Origin: Fragum whitleyi | Lineage: Eukaryota; Mollusca; Bivalvia; Cardiida; Cardiidae | Assembly: GCA_948146395.1 (NCBI GenBank) | Contig: OX411544.1 | Location: forward strand, 57,093,642 to 57,157,641 | Direction: 5' to 3' | DNA length: 64,000 nt | Shown here: positions 34,405 to 43,984 of the stretch, piece after piece | How the letters are laid out: the number at the start of each line of letters is the position of its first letter | How positions within the stretch are numbered: position 1 is the stretch's first letter | Notes under the pieces: model-generated | The model's database searches: none | What the model saw: only the letters and a program-made list of their open reading frames with translations | What the model was told of the DNA's origin: nothing | Program-made: the position numbers and the translations under genes

Positions 34405-35205
34405 AAACAAGAGGACCATGATGGTCCTTAATCGCTCACCTTCATTAATTTAGTCATAATTAATAATTATCAAATTTTCCCGTAAAAGTCTTAATTTATG
34501 ATTTGTTAAATTGTTAACAAGAAAATTGTGATTAAGGCACCTTTTCCCATGATATGGCATGGATCCTTCTCATTTTCAATAGGGTTCATCCTTGTGACCT
34601 GACAAATATTCTGACCAAGTTTCATGAAGACTGGACCATATTTGTGGCCTCTAGAGCGTTAACAAGAAAATTGTCTTGATGGCCCCTTTTCCTGTGATAT
34701 GGCACGGATCTCTCCCATTTTCAATAGGATTCATTCTTGCGACCTGGAGATCATTCTGACAAAGTTTCATGTTGATTGGACCATATTTGTGACCTCTGGA
34801 GTGTAAACAAAAAAAATTGTCTTTAAGCCCCCTTTTCCTGTGATATGGCACAGATCCTTCCCATTTTCAATTGGTTCAATCCTTGCAACCTGGAGAACAT
34901 TCTGACAAAGTTTCATGATGATTGGACCATATTTGTGGCCTCTAGAGTGTAAACAAGAAAATTGTCTTGAGGACCCGGCCTCAGGCTTTTCCCGTGATAT
35001 GGCAAGGATCCTTCCCATTTTCGATAGGGTTAATCCTTGCGACCTGGAGAACATTCTGACAAAGTTTCATGATGATTGGTCCATATTTGTGGCCTCTAGA
35101 GTGAAAACACCTAAATTGTTGACGTCTGACGAGGCACGACGGATGAGGGACATCCAATGATCACAAAAGCTCAACATGAGCACGATGTGCTCAGGTGAGC
35201 TAAAA
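34405..35205 (+). mobile_element. Tandem-repeat element E3 (AGCTCACC family, different core)
   Basis: Starts AAACAAGAGGACCATGATGGTCC and CGCTCACC. Four units of about 155 bp follow, with CCTTTTCCTGTGATATGGCA, CGGATCCTTCCCATTTTC, ACATTCTGACAAAGTTTCATG, ATGATTGGACCATATTTGTGG and CCTCTAGAGTGTAAACAAG. The end is a hairpin at 35168-35201 (AGCTCAACATGAGCAC / GTGCTCAGGTGAGCT), then AAAA. It shares both termini with E2 but has unrelated-looking core repeats. ORFs at 34651-35160 on both strands are shadows of these repeats. Confidence 0.75.
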
Positions 35206-35207
35206 AT

Positions 35208-35760
35208 TTGTGATAATGACAAATTCAAGGGGAGTTAACTCAGCAACACATCATAGTAAGGACTTCAAAATTGCAAGTGCACATTTTCGAATGTAGATAC
35301 ACATAATGTATTAATTTCAAGTATATACATGCAATAATGTAGGAGAAATGCTCCAGACAACAATAATTTAGTGAGATTTGCATAATCAAGGGAGATAATT
35401 CAGCAATTATTGAGAGTAGGGGCTCCAAAATTACAGATGCACAACTTCATAAGTAGATACACGTTATGTATAAATTTCAAGTAATAACATGCAATAATGT
35501 AGGAGAAATGCTCCAGACAACAATAATTTAGTGAAAATGACATGTTCAAGGGGAGATAATTCAGCAACCAATGAGAGTAAGGGCTTCAAAGTAGCAGGTG
35601 CACAACTGCATATGCAGATACACGTTATGTATAAATTTCAAAGCTGCAGCTAGAATAGTCTCCGAGAAAACTTCCAGACAAAATTGTGTCTATGGACAGA
35701 TGGACAGCCATGGCAAAGCCAGTATACCCCTCTCTCCTTCGAAGGTGGGGGATATAATTA
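35208..35760 (+). mobile_element. Tandem-repeat element L, right part
   Basis: Three units of about 155 bp (CAAGGGGAGTTAACTCAGC; AGATACACATAATGTATTAA; CATGCAATAATGTAGGAGAAATGC), ending TACCCCTCTCTCCTTCGAAGG and GGGGGATATAATT, a hairpin-like 3' end. Together with 32990-33356 it forms one element split by the E2-E3 pair. Confidence 0.6.
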
Positions 35761-35861
35761 AACAGTTATTTTTACACAGAGGGGTCAATTCAAAACAGTT
35801 TTGTGCTGAATACCCTAGACATAACCATGCAAGCTTATTTCGCCCTAAACTTGTTACTTAC

Positions 35862-35948
35862 TTAAACTTGTTCTTGTCGATAACAAACACTGGTTTAGGC
35901 TGTTGTTGTTCCTCGTCACTGTCCTCATGGCCAACTTTACCTAGGGAC
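35862..35948 (-). CDS. Coding exon, unidentified minus-strand gene
   Basis: 87 bp. The acceptor is CTTTTGTAG; the donor GTAAGTAA is close to ideal. With one incoming base the frame reads SLGKVGHEDSDEEQQQ then PKPVFVIDKNKF, with AA left over, which the next exon completes to Lys. It is hydrophilic, with a short acidic patch and a Gln run. The other two frames either stop or break phase with the exon at 37134-37223. Confidence 0.75.
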
Positions 35949-35984
35949 CTACAAAAGATACAGTCTTCCATACCTGCTCTGATT

Positions 35985-36385
35985 GAACCCTAGTCATGCT
36001 GAATAAAGACCTTGGCAACCATGTATTAAAATGTATGTACTGAAAGCACTGGATACTCTTTTTGATCTGAGTTTTTCTTATTAACCTAGACTGTCGCAAA
36101 GCAGACTAATACACCCTACAAGAGCATGTGAAGAGTTAAAAGACATTTTTATCAAAGGGCCATAACTCTGTCAAAAGTCAATGGATCAAAACCAAAATTT
36201 CACTTGCACATCTCTGCTTGATACTGGTCACATTTGTAAAGTTTGAATGATATCCGCATATTAGTTACTGAGAAATTTAGTTGAAACAAAAAAGCTATAG
36301 GCAGACAGTCAGACTGATGGATGGATGGACCAACAAGCTGACTCCTATATACCCTTCCCCCCACATAGCTTTGGACAGTATAAAA
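35985..36385 (+). repeat. Dispersed repeat (single-unit element)
   Basis: AAGGGCCATAACTCTGTC, CACATCTCTGCTTGATACTGG, TATCCGCATATTAGTTACTG, AGACAGTCAGACTGATGG and a CCCTTCCCCCCACATAGC end. A related copy is at 43190-43420 (CACATCTGCTTGATACTGAG, TCCATTAGTTTCTGAGAA). It starts next to a CATGCTGAATAA word shared with the MITE at 36591. Confidence 0.5.
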
Positions 36386-36590
36386 AGAAAGGATATGGAC
36401 TAAGATCAGATTACATAGATCCTAGCAGAAAAATGGTGCAGTTTGTAAATGGATGTCATAACAATCATACATGTTTGCATAATATTCATGATAACTTTTT
36501 TTAAGCTATTATATCAAGCAGATAAAATATAACTGCTTCTTTCTAATGTTTTCGACACATTTTAAATATGAGCATCAGTATTAACCCTTG

Positions 36591-36827
36591 TCATGCTGAA
36601 TAAGTTTTGACTAAAAAAATTCACCAAAATCAAAGGGCAAAAAGCACTGAAAGTTCAAACTGTAGGTCAATTTTTATTCGAAAAACTGAATCTATTGACA
36701 ATTCCGTTTTGAAAGTTAGAAACAGGTGGTGTAGACTAACATCAGACTGCACATATGTGCAGCCCGATGATTGTCTTTCGCTCCTGCCAAAGCAAGAATA
36801 TTCCGGGTTAAGCATGACAAGGGTTAA
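36591..36827. mobile_element. piggyBac-like MITE, family D (TTAACCCTTGTCATGCT)
   Basis: A 237-bp element with perfect 17-bp terminal inverted repeats, TTAACCCTTGTCATGCT at the left and AGCATGACAAGGGTTAA at the right, including the TTAA target. The interior carries the ACTGCACATATGTGCAG palindrome. Fragments with CATGCTGAATAA occur near 35995, 38112 and 40249. ORFs 36607-36882 and 36630-36830 lie in it and are shadows. Confidence 0.85.
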
Positions 36828-37133
36828 CACAATAAGACCACTACCTACAAGTGCCTACACTCAGCTGTTGGGTGTTGCATAGTGGATAAAAAATCTATGT
36901 AGAGAAAGGGGACATAATTCACACAAAATGCATCTAGAGTTATTCTCCTTGATAGTCTAGGTTGCTTTCTTGATAATGAACATGTGTGTAATAATTCAAG
37001 TGAATGTGACAAGTAGAAGAAGAGATATCACAAAATGTCAGAGTTTTTGCATGACAACAACAATGATGACACCAGGGTTTTTGTTACCCCCAGGGTTTTC
37101 TTCTAAAATGGCCAAACTATAAAGGAAACTTAC

Positions 37134-37223
37134 CTTGGCGAAAGTGGGCGTGTCCTTTTGAACAGCCAATGAGCTTCTTCTTTTGGGGATGGTAAGATTG
37201 CAACAATGGCTGGAGAACGTTGG
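37134..37223 (-). CDS. Coding exon, unidentified minus-strand gene
   Basis: 90 bp. The acceptor is TTTCTTTTTCTTGTAG and the donor GTAAGTTT, both strong. All three frames are open, but only one is compatible with both neighbours: it reads QRSPAIVAILPSPKEEAH then WLFKRTRPLSP, starts by completing CA-C (His) and ends AG, completed by G to Arg. The basic/proline-rich TRPLSPR stretch resembles a linker or phospho-site region; the family is unknown. Confidence 0.8.
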
Positions 37224-37314
37224 CTACAAGAAAAAGAAATAATATAAGTAAAGATTAGTCTATGATGAAAGACAAATTCTAGCTGGCTATTCCAGGACAA
37301 CTGCTGTCAAGCCT

Positions 37315-37595
37315 ACATTTAAACAATTTACCTTGAAATGTGACCTTGACCATGGATATATCTGAAAATTTCTTTTAGATAGCATATCTATTCATTATGA
37401 AAAACACTCATGCCAAGTTTCGTTCAAAATCAATCCATAACTTGAGGAGAAATTATGCATATAAAATCATATGGGCAAGCAAATAGACAGATGCGCAAAC
37501 AGACAAACAGATGAATGCACTAACATCCATAAACCAAGCTGTTAACATGACAACCATGTCTAGCTCACCCTAAGGGGGCCTCAACAGTAAAAGTA
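37315..37595 (+). repeat. Single-unit relative of the tandem-repeat elements
   Basis: CTTGAAATGTGACCTTGACC, ATGCCAAGTTTCGTTCAAAATC, ATAACTTGAGGAGAAAT, a CAGACAGATG-rich stretch, then GTCTAGCTCACCCTAAGG at the right end. It has the core motif and microsatellite of the multi-unit families but only one unit. Confidence 0.5.
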
Positions 37596-37760
37596 ACTCT
37601 GTATTGCATGACAAATTCCACACCAAATACATGTCAAAATAGAAATTGATTACATGACCTGATCTGAGTCTTCACTAGTCAAGAATGTTGAATTATTAGA
37701 AATGCTATTAGAAATGCTATGCATAGGCTCATTAAATCTTCCAACATCTTGAACATATCA

Positions 37761-37830
37761 AGGGTCAGCCCAAAACTATTGTAAGTGCCTATAAATTTAT
37801 AGGCACTTACAATAGTTGTGCACTGAGCCT
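37761..37830. mobile_element. Palindromic MITE, family P, copy 3
   Basis: The core ACTATTGTAAGTGCCTATA / TATAGGCACTTACAATAGT is a perfect inverted repeat around AATT. The outer arms are AGGGTCAGC and TGCACTGAGCCT. The minus-strand ORF 37679-37870 reads through it and is not a gene. Confidence 0.8.
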
Positions 37831-38162
37831 TCAATATGATCACAGAGGAAAAGTATCCTCCATTTTCCATCTTTCACATCTTGACATGAATTAAAGTTTT
37901 CTAGGAAACTAATGACTACCTGATGAAAAGTATTTCAAAATAAACAATCTTTGATTTATATGTATTTATATGTGATTTATATTAACAGGATGTTTTCATG
38001 TCTCATGGCATGTTTACCATTTTTAAACAACATTTATCAAAATTCAAATTAAATTAAAATTCCAGATTCAAGAAATTTTGTCAGAGAGCATGGAAATCTT
38101 GTCATTTCACCCTTCCCATGCTGTATATAGAATATTCCTGACATGCCCACAGCTTTGGCAAA

Positions 38163-38220
38163 CAGTAAAGACTAAGATCAGCCTGCACAGATCTGTGCAG
38201 GCTGATTTTAGTCCATACTG
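38163..38220. repeat. Palindromic repeat (GATCAGCCTGCACA family), near-perfect copy
   Basis: 58 bp folding on itself: CAGTAAAGACTAAGATCAG, CCTGCACAGA and the inverse TCTGTGCAGG, CTGATTTTAGTCCATACTG. It has about two mismatches per arm. It is probably the core of a larger CATGCTG-type MITE beginning near 38105. Confidence 0.75.
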
Positions 38221-38925
38221 CCCTCTTCTGGATCATTATGGGATACACTGGAGCTACACTGTTTGAAATGTCCCAGAAATGGTTAACTTATTTGAAGCAA
38301 AGTTCAATTTCAACAGGAAAAGGGTTTAACTCACCATTATTTGTGTTTCATGTCAATATAAGAAGAAATATGAGTTGAGATAAGATGGGTTATCTGCCAC
38401 TTGGTTTCTCTTTAAATGACAAGTTTGTGTGGGAGAAATGGCATTTATTTTTATTCATTTTCATTTTTCAAACATTGAGCACTATATTTCTCATTATAAG
38501 AACCCCCTAAACAGTGTCCCAAGACTTCTTTTTTGAAAATGAAAACGGGCACTGATCAGAAAATGTGATCTATAATAGTTACTGACAATTCTAAGGTAAT
38601 TTGCAAGCAGGCACTAATTTATAATCAAACTAATATATAAATTTGAATCAATTTGTTAAAATGTACATTGAAGAAGACAAACTATTCATTAATATTGGAA
38701 TAACATAATCCAGCATAATGATGGTTGGAGATCAACCCCTTGTATCCAACAATACTTACAAGTACTTGGTCAAATGCTGATGAAAAGCATACATTTGCAC
38801 CCCTCAATACTCAGTGCAAGTCCAAATCCATGAAAACTATCTTTTCATTCAACATATTCCCACGAAAAATTGATTTTTATTTCATTGGTACTTGAATACA
38901 TGTATTAATTCTTCAAGTAGGAAAA
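38221..38925. other. Intronic sequence, no recognised feature
   Basis: No open frame bounded by credible splice sites. A possible donor (GTAAGT on the minus strand, 38755) has no convincing exon next to it. Confidence 0.35.
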
Positions 38926-38929
38926 AATT

Positions 38930-38985
38930 GGGTCAGTGCAGGACTATTGTAACGGCCTATAGATATAATTATATTCCGTAACATT
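38930..38985. mobile_element. Palindromic MITE, family P, degraded copy
   Basis: GGGTCAGTGCAGGACTATTGTAAC matches one arm of the family. The second arm is reduced to an AT-rich remnant ending GTAACATT. Confidence 0.5.
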
Positions 38986-39021
38986 AATTTTTCACAAATT
39001 TTCCAATTATTTATACACCTC

Positions 39022-39305
39022 TGTGAAAGTGCAGCTGGTAGCAAATCATTCAAAAGATCCCGGGATTCAATTTCCACCAGCGGCAATCATCCTTTCTGGC
39101 TATATGTCTTCCACTAATAGGTTGATAATTGTAGACCTATGTGGGATAGCAGCTGGAGGCTAGGAAAGGATGTAATTGTAGAACTGATGTGAGAAATCCC
39201 AGGAATCCAGTGTTAGGTGCTCCAGTCATCATGATAAAACTGATTGCTGAAAAAGATCGCTGAAGGGGGCATTAAAACCCCATTCAAACAAACAATTCAA
39301 TTAGC
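39022..39305 (+). mobile_element. SINE S1, opposite orientation
   Basis: The reverse complement of the other S1 copies. A decayed tRNA-like head comes first (GTGCAGCTGGTAGC; CCCGGGATTCAATTTCC as box B), then GTTGATAATTGTAGACC, TAGCAGCTGGAGGCTAGG, AATCCAGTGTTAGGTGCTCCAG and a CAAACAAACAATTCAAT tail. It is diverged, with no clear target duplication. Confidence 0.75.
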
Positions 39306-39652
39306 AATAACAAGAACCCTTCTTACAATTCTGCTGGAAAGAAGTCATTACATTTATCAATGAAAACTATCTTTTCATTCCCCATGTTTTCAAGAAATAA
39401 TGATTTTTGCATCAGTGTGGGATTACAGGTTTTTAACTAATCAAACAGGTGTCTTGCATTGAATTTCCTGTTAGCATCTTGATATCTACCACATGATTTC
39501 AAAATGCTTCCTAGATTTTAAATCAAACCTTTCACATACAGTAATTTCAACTTGTTTAAAATGTAGACTGAAAAAGCTTAAAATTCCACTTTAGAAATGA
39601 AATATCAGAGAAATGAATCTTTGTATAGAGGCTAATTTTATGGTCACAGAAG

Positions 39653-39947
39653 CATGTGCAAAGATTCAAACCAATACTTTTAGTTTAAGCAGAGATTTCA
39701 TTTGACATATTTGCATGTCAAAGCTTAACCAATGCATCAAGATTATGCCCGGCTGACCAGAAAATCTCCACTATTCTACAAAAACTTGGGCTAGAAATCA
39801 TGTGCAAAGATTTAAACCAATACTTTTAGTATAAGTAGAGATTTCATTTGACATATTTGCATGTAAAAGCTTAACCAATGCATCAAGATTATGCCCGGGT
39901 GCCCAGAAAATCCCCCCTATTCTACAAAAACTTGGGCTAGAAATCAT
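39653..39947. repeat. Tandem duplication, 2 x 146 bp
   Basis: Both copies carry CATGTGCAAAGATT, AACCAATACTTTTAGT, GAGATTTCATTTGACATATT, GCTTAACCAATGCATCAAG, ATTATGCCCGG and CTACAAAAACTTGGGCTAG, offset by 146 bp with about ten differences. The unit is unrelated to the 146-bp satellite; the equal length is coincidental as far as I can see. Confidence 0.9.
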
Positions 39948-40334
39948 ATAAGAAACACCTCTCCTTTCTAAAAGAAAACCAGTTTTTCAAATGTACAACT
40001 ACTGTATGTTTTATAAGTGATATTTTATCAAACAGGAAAAAGGTTTTTAAATTCTAATCATTTATATCAGATGCACGATGGAAGCATAAATAACATTATT
40101 TATGATAGATAAAAAATGTACCATTTTATCAAAAATCTCCAGTTTTTCTCAAAAAAACACTTTTCCCTTTTGACTCTTTTTCAGATATTCTCAGATTGTT
40201 TCTGCTTTTTATATTAAACACATATGGCCTGCCAAACTTTAACTATGAACATGCTGAATAAAAATGAAAAATTGCACTAAAATCAAAGAGCTCAAAGCAA
40301 TTGATAATGTCATTGTGAGTCTGTATCTATTAGA

Positions 40335-40808
40335 TTGAGCAAAGTATATGACCTCTAGAGTGTCTACAAGTTTTTCTTTATTTTTGACCTCTTGACCTCA
40401 ATTTTGACCCCACTTGACCAAATTTCAAAAGTTGTCTCATCTTTTTACCTCTTGACCTTATTTTTGACCCAACTTGACCTTATTTCCAAAGTTAGCCAAG
40501 TTTTCATCTAAATAATCATTCTGACCAATTTTCAGGATAATCTGGCAAAAAATATGGCCTCTAGAGTGTCTTCCGTTTTCTTAAAATTGACCCCACAACC
40601 TTATTTTTGACTCCACTTGACCCTATTTGGAACTTGAACAAGGTTTCATCAAAACAATCATTCTGACAAACTTTCATGTTAATTGAGCCAAAATATGGCC
40701 TCTAGAGTGTCTACAAGGTTAATGTTGACCACACACATTGTACGACAGATGATAGACATCACACAAGCACAAAAGATCACCTTGAGCACTTCTTGCTCGG
40801 GTGAGCTA
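40335..40808 (+). mobile_element. Tandem-repeat element E5 (AGCTCACC family), 5' truncated
   Basis: About three short units with ATATGGCCTCTAGAGTGTC, TTTTTGACCTCTTGACC, CCCACTTGACC and AATCATTCTGACCAATTTTC. The end is a hairpin at 40774-40807 (GATCACCTTGAGCAC / TTGCTCGGGTGAGC). It sits 27 bp from the exon at 40835. Confidence 0.65.
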
Positions 40809-40834
40809 CAAAACAGATATCTTTCAATACTTAC

Positions 40835-40864
40835 TGAATGATTGACTTTATAGCTGGACGCTTC
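40835..40864 (-). CDS. Coding microexon (30 nt), unidentified minus-strand gene
   Basis: The acceptor is AATGTTTTTCAG and the donor GTAAGTATT, both strong. One incoming base completes a Pro codon, then KRPAIKSII, and CA is left over to become His with the next exon. At 30 nt it is a phase-neutral microexon, so skipping it would keep the frame. The basic sequence matches the style of its neighbours. Confidence 0.7.
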
Positions 40865-40914
40865 CTGAAAAACATTAAACAATGAAATTACAACAAAATT
40901 TCTAAATTGCGGTA

Positions 40915-41266
40915 TACAGTAAAACTTGTGTTAAGCGACCACTTAAGGGACCACCAAAAAGCGGTCGTTTATGGGAATGGTCGCTTAATACGAAATACCA
41001 TGATAAATGTGACAGTTTATTTTGATAGCATTTATAGATTTTCGGTCAAGTCCTACTGAATCTTATGCTGTTCGAATCCATTAGAATCGTCTTATTGAGA
41101 CGATTCTGATGGGTTCCAACAACATAGGATTCAACATTAACCAGTTTTCGTTAAAAATGTCCACTTTTTCAGAGAATTTGCTTACGGTGAGGGGACTTTT
41201 TATGGTGGTCGCTTAATGAAATTAGTCGCTTAATAGACGTGGTCACTCGAGCAATGTCCACTGTAT
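40915..41266. mobile_element. MITE with ATACAGTA termini and long internal hairpin, family Q
   Basis: TACAGTAAAACTTGTGTTAAGCGACC on the left faces GGTCACTCGAGCAATGTCCACTGTA on the right, flanked by TA on both sides as for Tc1/mariner-type insertion. An interior hairpin (about 41055-41134) has arms of about 38 bp (CTGAATCTTATGCTGTTC, GAATCCATTAGAATCGTCT). GACCACC / GGTGGTC words repeat inside. It has no transposase. A relative is at 54400-54947. Confidence 0.75.
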
Positions 41267-41427
41267 ATCATCTTTTTTCTATTACCTAAAATCTCAGATA
41301 GGTCATGTACCTCAAATAATGCCAACAGACAGACAAGACATTGAAGCAAGGAAAATGTTGCACATCAAAATATGTGAACATCATCAACAATAATGCTTAA
41401 TTAGATTGGCTGTCGTAGGACCTTGGC

Positions 41428-41590
41428 CTTAAGGTAGTGTACCCCTACTAGTTCAGCAATGTTTCCAAAGTCATGAACTTGAACAGTGTTAACAAGGTTT
41501 CCTACTGAAATCATTAGGAAACCTCTGTCTAAATTTTGAGTAATACGTTCCGAAATGTTGCAGAATTATTATGGGTCAACTACCTTAAGG
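41428..41590. mobile_element. Foldback MITE, family K, copy 2
   Basis: Terminal CCTTAAGGTAGT / ACTACCTTAAGG is a perfect 12-bp inverted repeat. The inner hairpin is GGTTTCCTACTGAAATCATTAGGAAACC. Homologous to 29426-29583. Confidence 0.8.
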
Positions 41591-41594
41591 ATTT

Positions 41595-41760
41595 GTTTCA
41601 AATTGCAGTTCATGTGTCATTGAAGACAAGTTTGCCGAAATTACTTTAAACACCAAGCCAATTATTTAGGAGATATTCTCTAGATAAGCTCATTTTGAAA
41701 ATTTTACCTTGAGTTGCGACCTTGACCTTGTTTGTATACGGCATAAATGTTTAAGACTTT
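41595..41760 (+). repeat. Single diverged tandem-repeat unit
   Basis: ACAAGTTTGCCGAAATTAC, AGCCAATTATTTAGGAGATATTC and TTTACCTTGAGTTGCGACC, CTTGACCTTG place it with the satellite/tandem-unit superfamily, as one copy. Confidence 0.4.
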
Positions 41761-41990
41761 ATAAGATTATGCGACATATTCTATAGCCTAGGGGAACTGA
41801 GTCAACTGAGCGATGGATATCCTACAATATACTGTTGGCATACAAACTCAACTCATTAATACAGCTTAACTCAAGCTATAGTACGTAGTTTTGGTTTCCT
41901 TCTTATGATACTTCAGTAGAGATATTCATAAGAATATGCATCCTGGACCAAAGAGCTTAAGTACTAGGTCAGAGGTGGATGTTGACTTAC

Positions 41991-42090
41991 GGATGAAGTC
42001 TCCTGTACTCTGCAGGGGTAATTTTTGTCTCAACTTTTACTTCTTTCTTCCCTCCATCAGGTTTTTCTTCTTTCTTTTCTGTCTCTTTTT
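41991..42090 (-). CDS. Coding exon, lysine/glutamate-rich, unidentified minus-strand gene
   Basis: 100 bp. The acceptor is TTTCATTTCAG and the donor GTAAGTCA. With two incoming bases the frame gives KETEKKEEKPDGGKKEVK, then VETKITPAEYRRLH, with CC left over to become Pro. The other two frames contain stops. The first half is a highly charged KE-rich linker and the second half (ITPAEYRRLHPKRPA) looks more structured. No domain is recognised. Confidence 0.8.
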
Positions 42091-42259
42091 CTGAAATGAA
42101 ATTAATAAATATCAGGTAAGTTTTTTTCTTTGTATAACCAATTGACTTTAATTGATGACCTCAAACCTGGCTTATTTTCGGGATAACAAAATAATAGTTA
42201 AACTGTTTCAACAACAGACTAAATTGTATCAAATTCATATTTCAAAGATGTGAATTTTG

Positions 42260-42570
42260 GTATTTGACATTATGTAGATATATATAAAAGCATGGCCTTA
42301 GGTCAACATTTGTACTAAGTTTCAAGGTCCTAGGTGGAAATGCATGGAAGTGGCTTCAAACAATGTTCAATTTTGACTTTGATTAAAAATAGTAAGCCAC
42401 TTCCTTGGTACATTGGTAACGATTGAATTCATTTCAAAATTTTAGGTCAACTGGTTATTGAGATGTAGCAAAAAAAGGAAATTGTATGGATAGTTATATG
42501 AACAGGTAGATAGATAATTGGTATCACAGACAAACAGACAGACAGACATTGTAAAACCAATATACCTAAT
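42260..42570 (+). repeat. Single-unit dispersed repeat with GACA microsatellite
   Basis: TACTAAGTTTCAAGGTCCTAGG, AATTTTAGGTCAACTGGTTATTG, then ACAGACAAACAGACAGACAGAC. It has the same order of core motif then microsatellite as the multi-unit elements. Confidence 0.45.
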
Positions 42571-42574
42571 CTAC

Positions 42575-43180
42575 TCAGAAAGCGATGATTCAGTTGGGAA
42601 ACTTAAACAAAAGTAATCTGTTATTCCATACCAATCAAATATAATAAAATACACGACATTGACATTGAAATACAATTTTCGATTAAAAAATAAAAATGAT
42701 AGTAGTCATGAGAGCTTATCACAGGATATAACTACTACCCCCAAAACATTCGGAGCATCACTGGGCCATTTCCGTAAACTGCAACAGACCTCAGATGTGT
42801 ATAAGGCGGATGGGTATATAACAAAATTTTGCATTTTGTTAGGCGGAAACAGTGTAAGAAAAACTAGCGCGGAAATAACCTGCGCTATCTTTTGGATTTA
42901 TATCTTTTACAGTAAATAATGGCCGAAAAGTCTTAATTTTTGAGAATGACGAATCATCAAGATTTTTCAGCTGTTATTTAAGAATCTAATGATATTTATA
43001 TAATGATACATTGGTTTCACATCAGTGACTTCAAATGAGTAGCATTGGCGACGTCAAATGTTTTCACTCAAAGTTTTGAGGGCTAACACCATTTTTACTC
43101 ACGTCATCGAGTTTTTCCAAGGTAATTTTTTAAAATAGTCTGTCTATGTACACCCGAGGTTGATCGTGAGATTGGCCAAG
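42575..43180. other. Intronic sequence, no recognised feature
   Basis: ORF 42659-42919 (plus) has no splice or domain support and I do not call it a gene. Confidence 0.35.
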
Positions 43181-43189
43181 TGGTGTTCC

Positions 43190-43420
43190 GAATGCCCCCT
43201 AATATAGCTTTGTCCATATTGAGATGCCATCAGAGTATGGTGAATTTGCTTAACAATTTTCTCACCAGAGGACAATAAGGTATCGTAAATCAATGGACTA
43301 TAACCAAAATACAATACACACATCTGCTTGATACTGAGCATATCTTTAAAGATTGATTAAAATCCATCCATTAGTTTCTGAGAAATAGAGTGGACACAAA
43401 AAAGCTTGCAGAAAAATACA
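43190..43420 (+). repeat. Dispersed repeat, relative of 35985-36385
   Basis: ATAGCTTTGTCCATATTGAG, CACATCTGCTTGATACTGAG and CCATCCATTAGTTTCTGAGAA in the same order as at 36100-36290. The minus-strand ORF 43144-43341 is a by-product. Confidence 0.5.
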
Positions 43421-43680
43421 ATTTTCCATTAAGGAGCCATAACAAAACAAGGGAAAAAGACACAATAAGTAGGCACTTGGAGTAATCTTTTAACTGTTAA
43501 TAATATTGATTCAGCTATAGAGATCAATCTGCAATACATGTATTGCCCAAAATTGACAATATTATTGAGAATTTATTGGACACATTGAAGATTAATTTAA
43601 TTTTATTATCAATACTATACTGTCAATTTTATTGATTATGTACATGTATTTAGGAGGTGAATGTATAGTATATACAGTAC

Positions 43681-43736
43681 CTTCTGGAGCATTCTTTACT
43701 CTAATAGCAGGGTTGAATGTATCTGACCGTAACATT
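43681..43736 (-). CDS. Coding exon, unidentified minus-strand gene
   Basis: 56 bp. The acceptor is CTGTTTCAG and the donor GTACTG (weaker). With two bases supplied by an upstream exon the frame is MLRSDTFNPAIRVKNAPE, and the last G joins the next exon's AA to give Glu. The Met is internal to the exon; I do not claim it as the start, because an acceptor lies directly upstream. The next exon upstream has not been found, so this is the rightmost of the phase-linked set. Confidence 0.65.
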
Positions 43737-43794
43737 CTGAAACAGAATTAAACAATAGACTAGCAATACCATACTCACCCTTACTTTGTTTGTT

Positions 43795-43975
43795 TGAATG
43801 GTGTTTAATGCTGCTTTCTACAATCTTTCAGATATATCGCAGTGGCTGGAGCACCCAACACTGGATTTCTGTTATTTCTTGCACCAGTACGACCATTACA
43901 ACCTTTCCTAGCCTCTAGCTGCTATCCCACATAGGTCAACAATAGACAACCCATTATTAAAGACAAAATTTAATA
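43795..43975 (-). mobile_element. SINE S1, head-truncated
   Basis: TTTGTTTGAATGGTGTTTAATG, TATATCGCAGTGGCTGGAGC, GTACGACCATTACAACC, TTTCCTAGCCTCTAGCTGC and ACAACCCATTATTAAAGAC. The tRNA-like head, expected to the right, is absent. Confidence 0.75.
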
Positions 43976-43984
43976 TTTTGGAAA

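Noticed and set aside
38755..38800. Another exon of the minus-strand gene
   Set aside because: There is a GTAAGT donor but no acceptor with a pyrimidine tract, and the resulting 17-nt piece would break the otherwise consistent phases.
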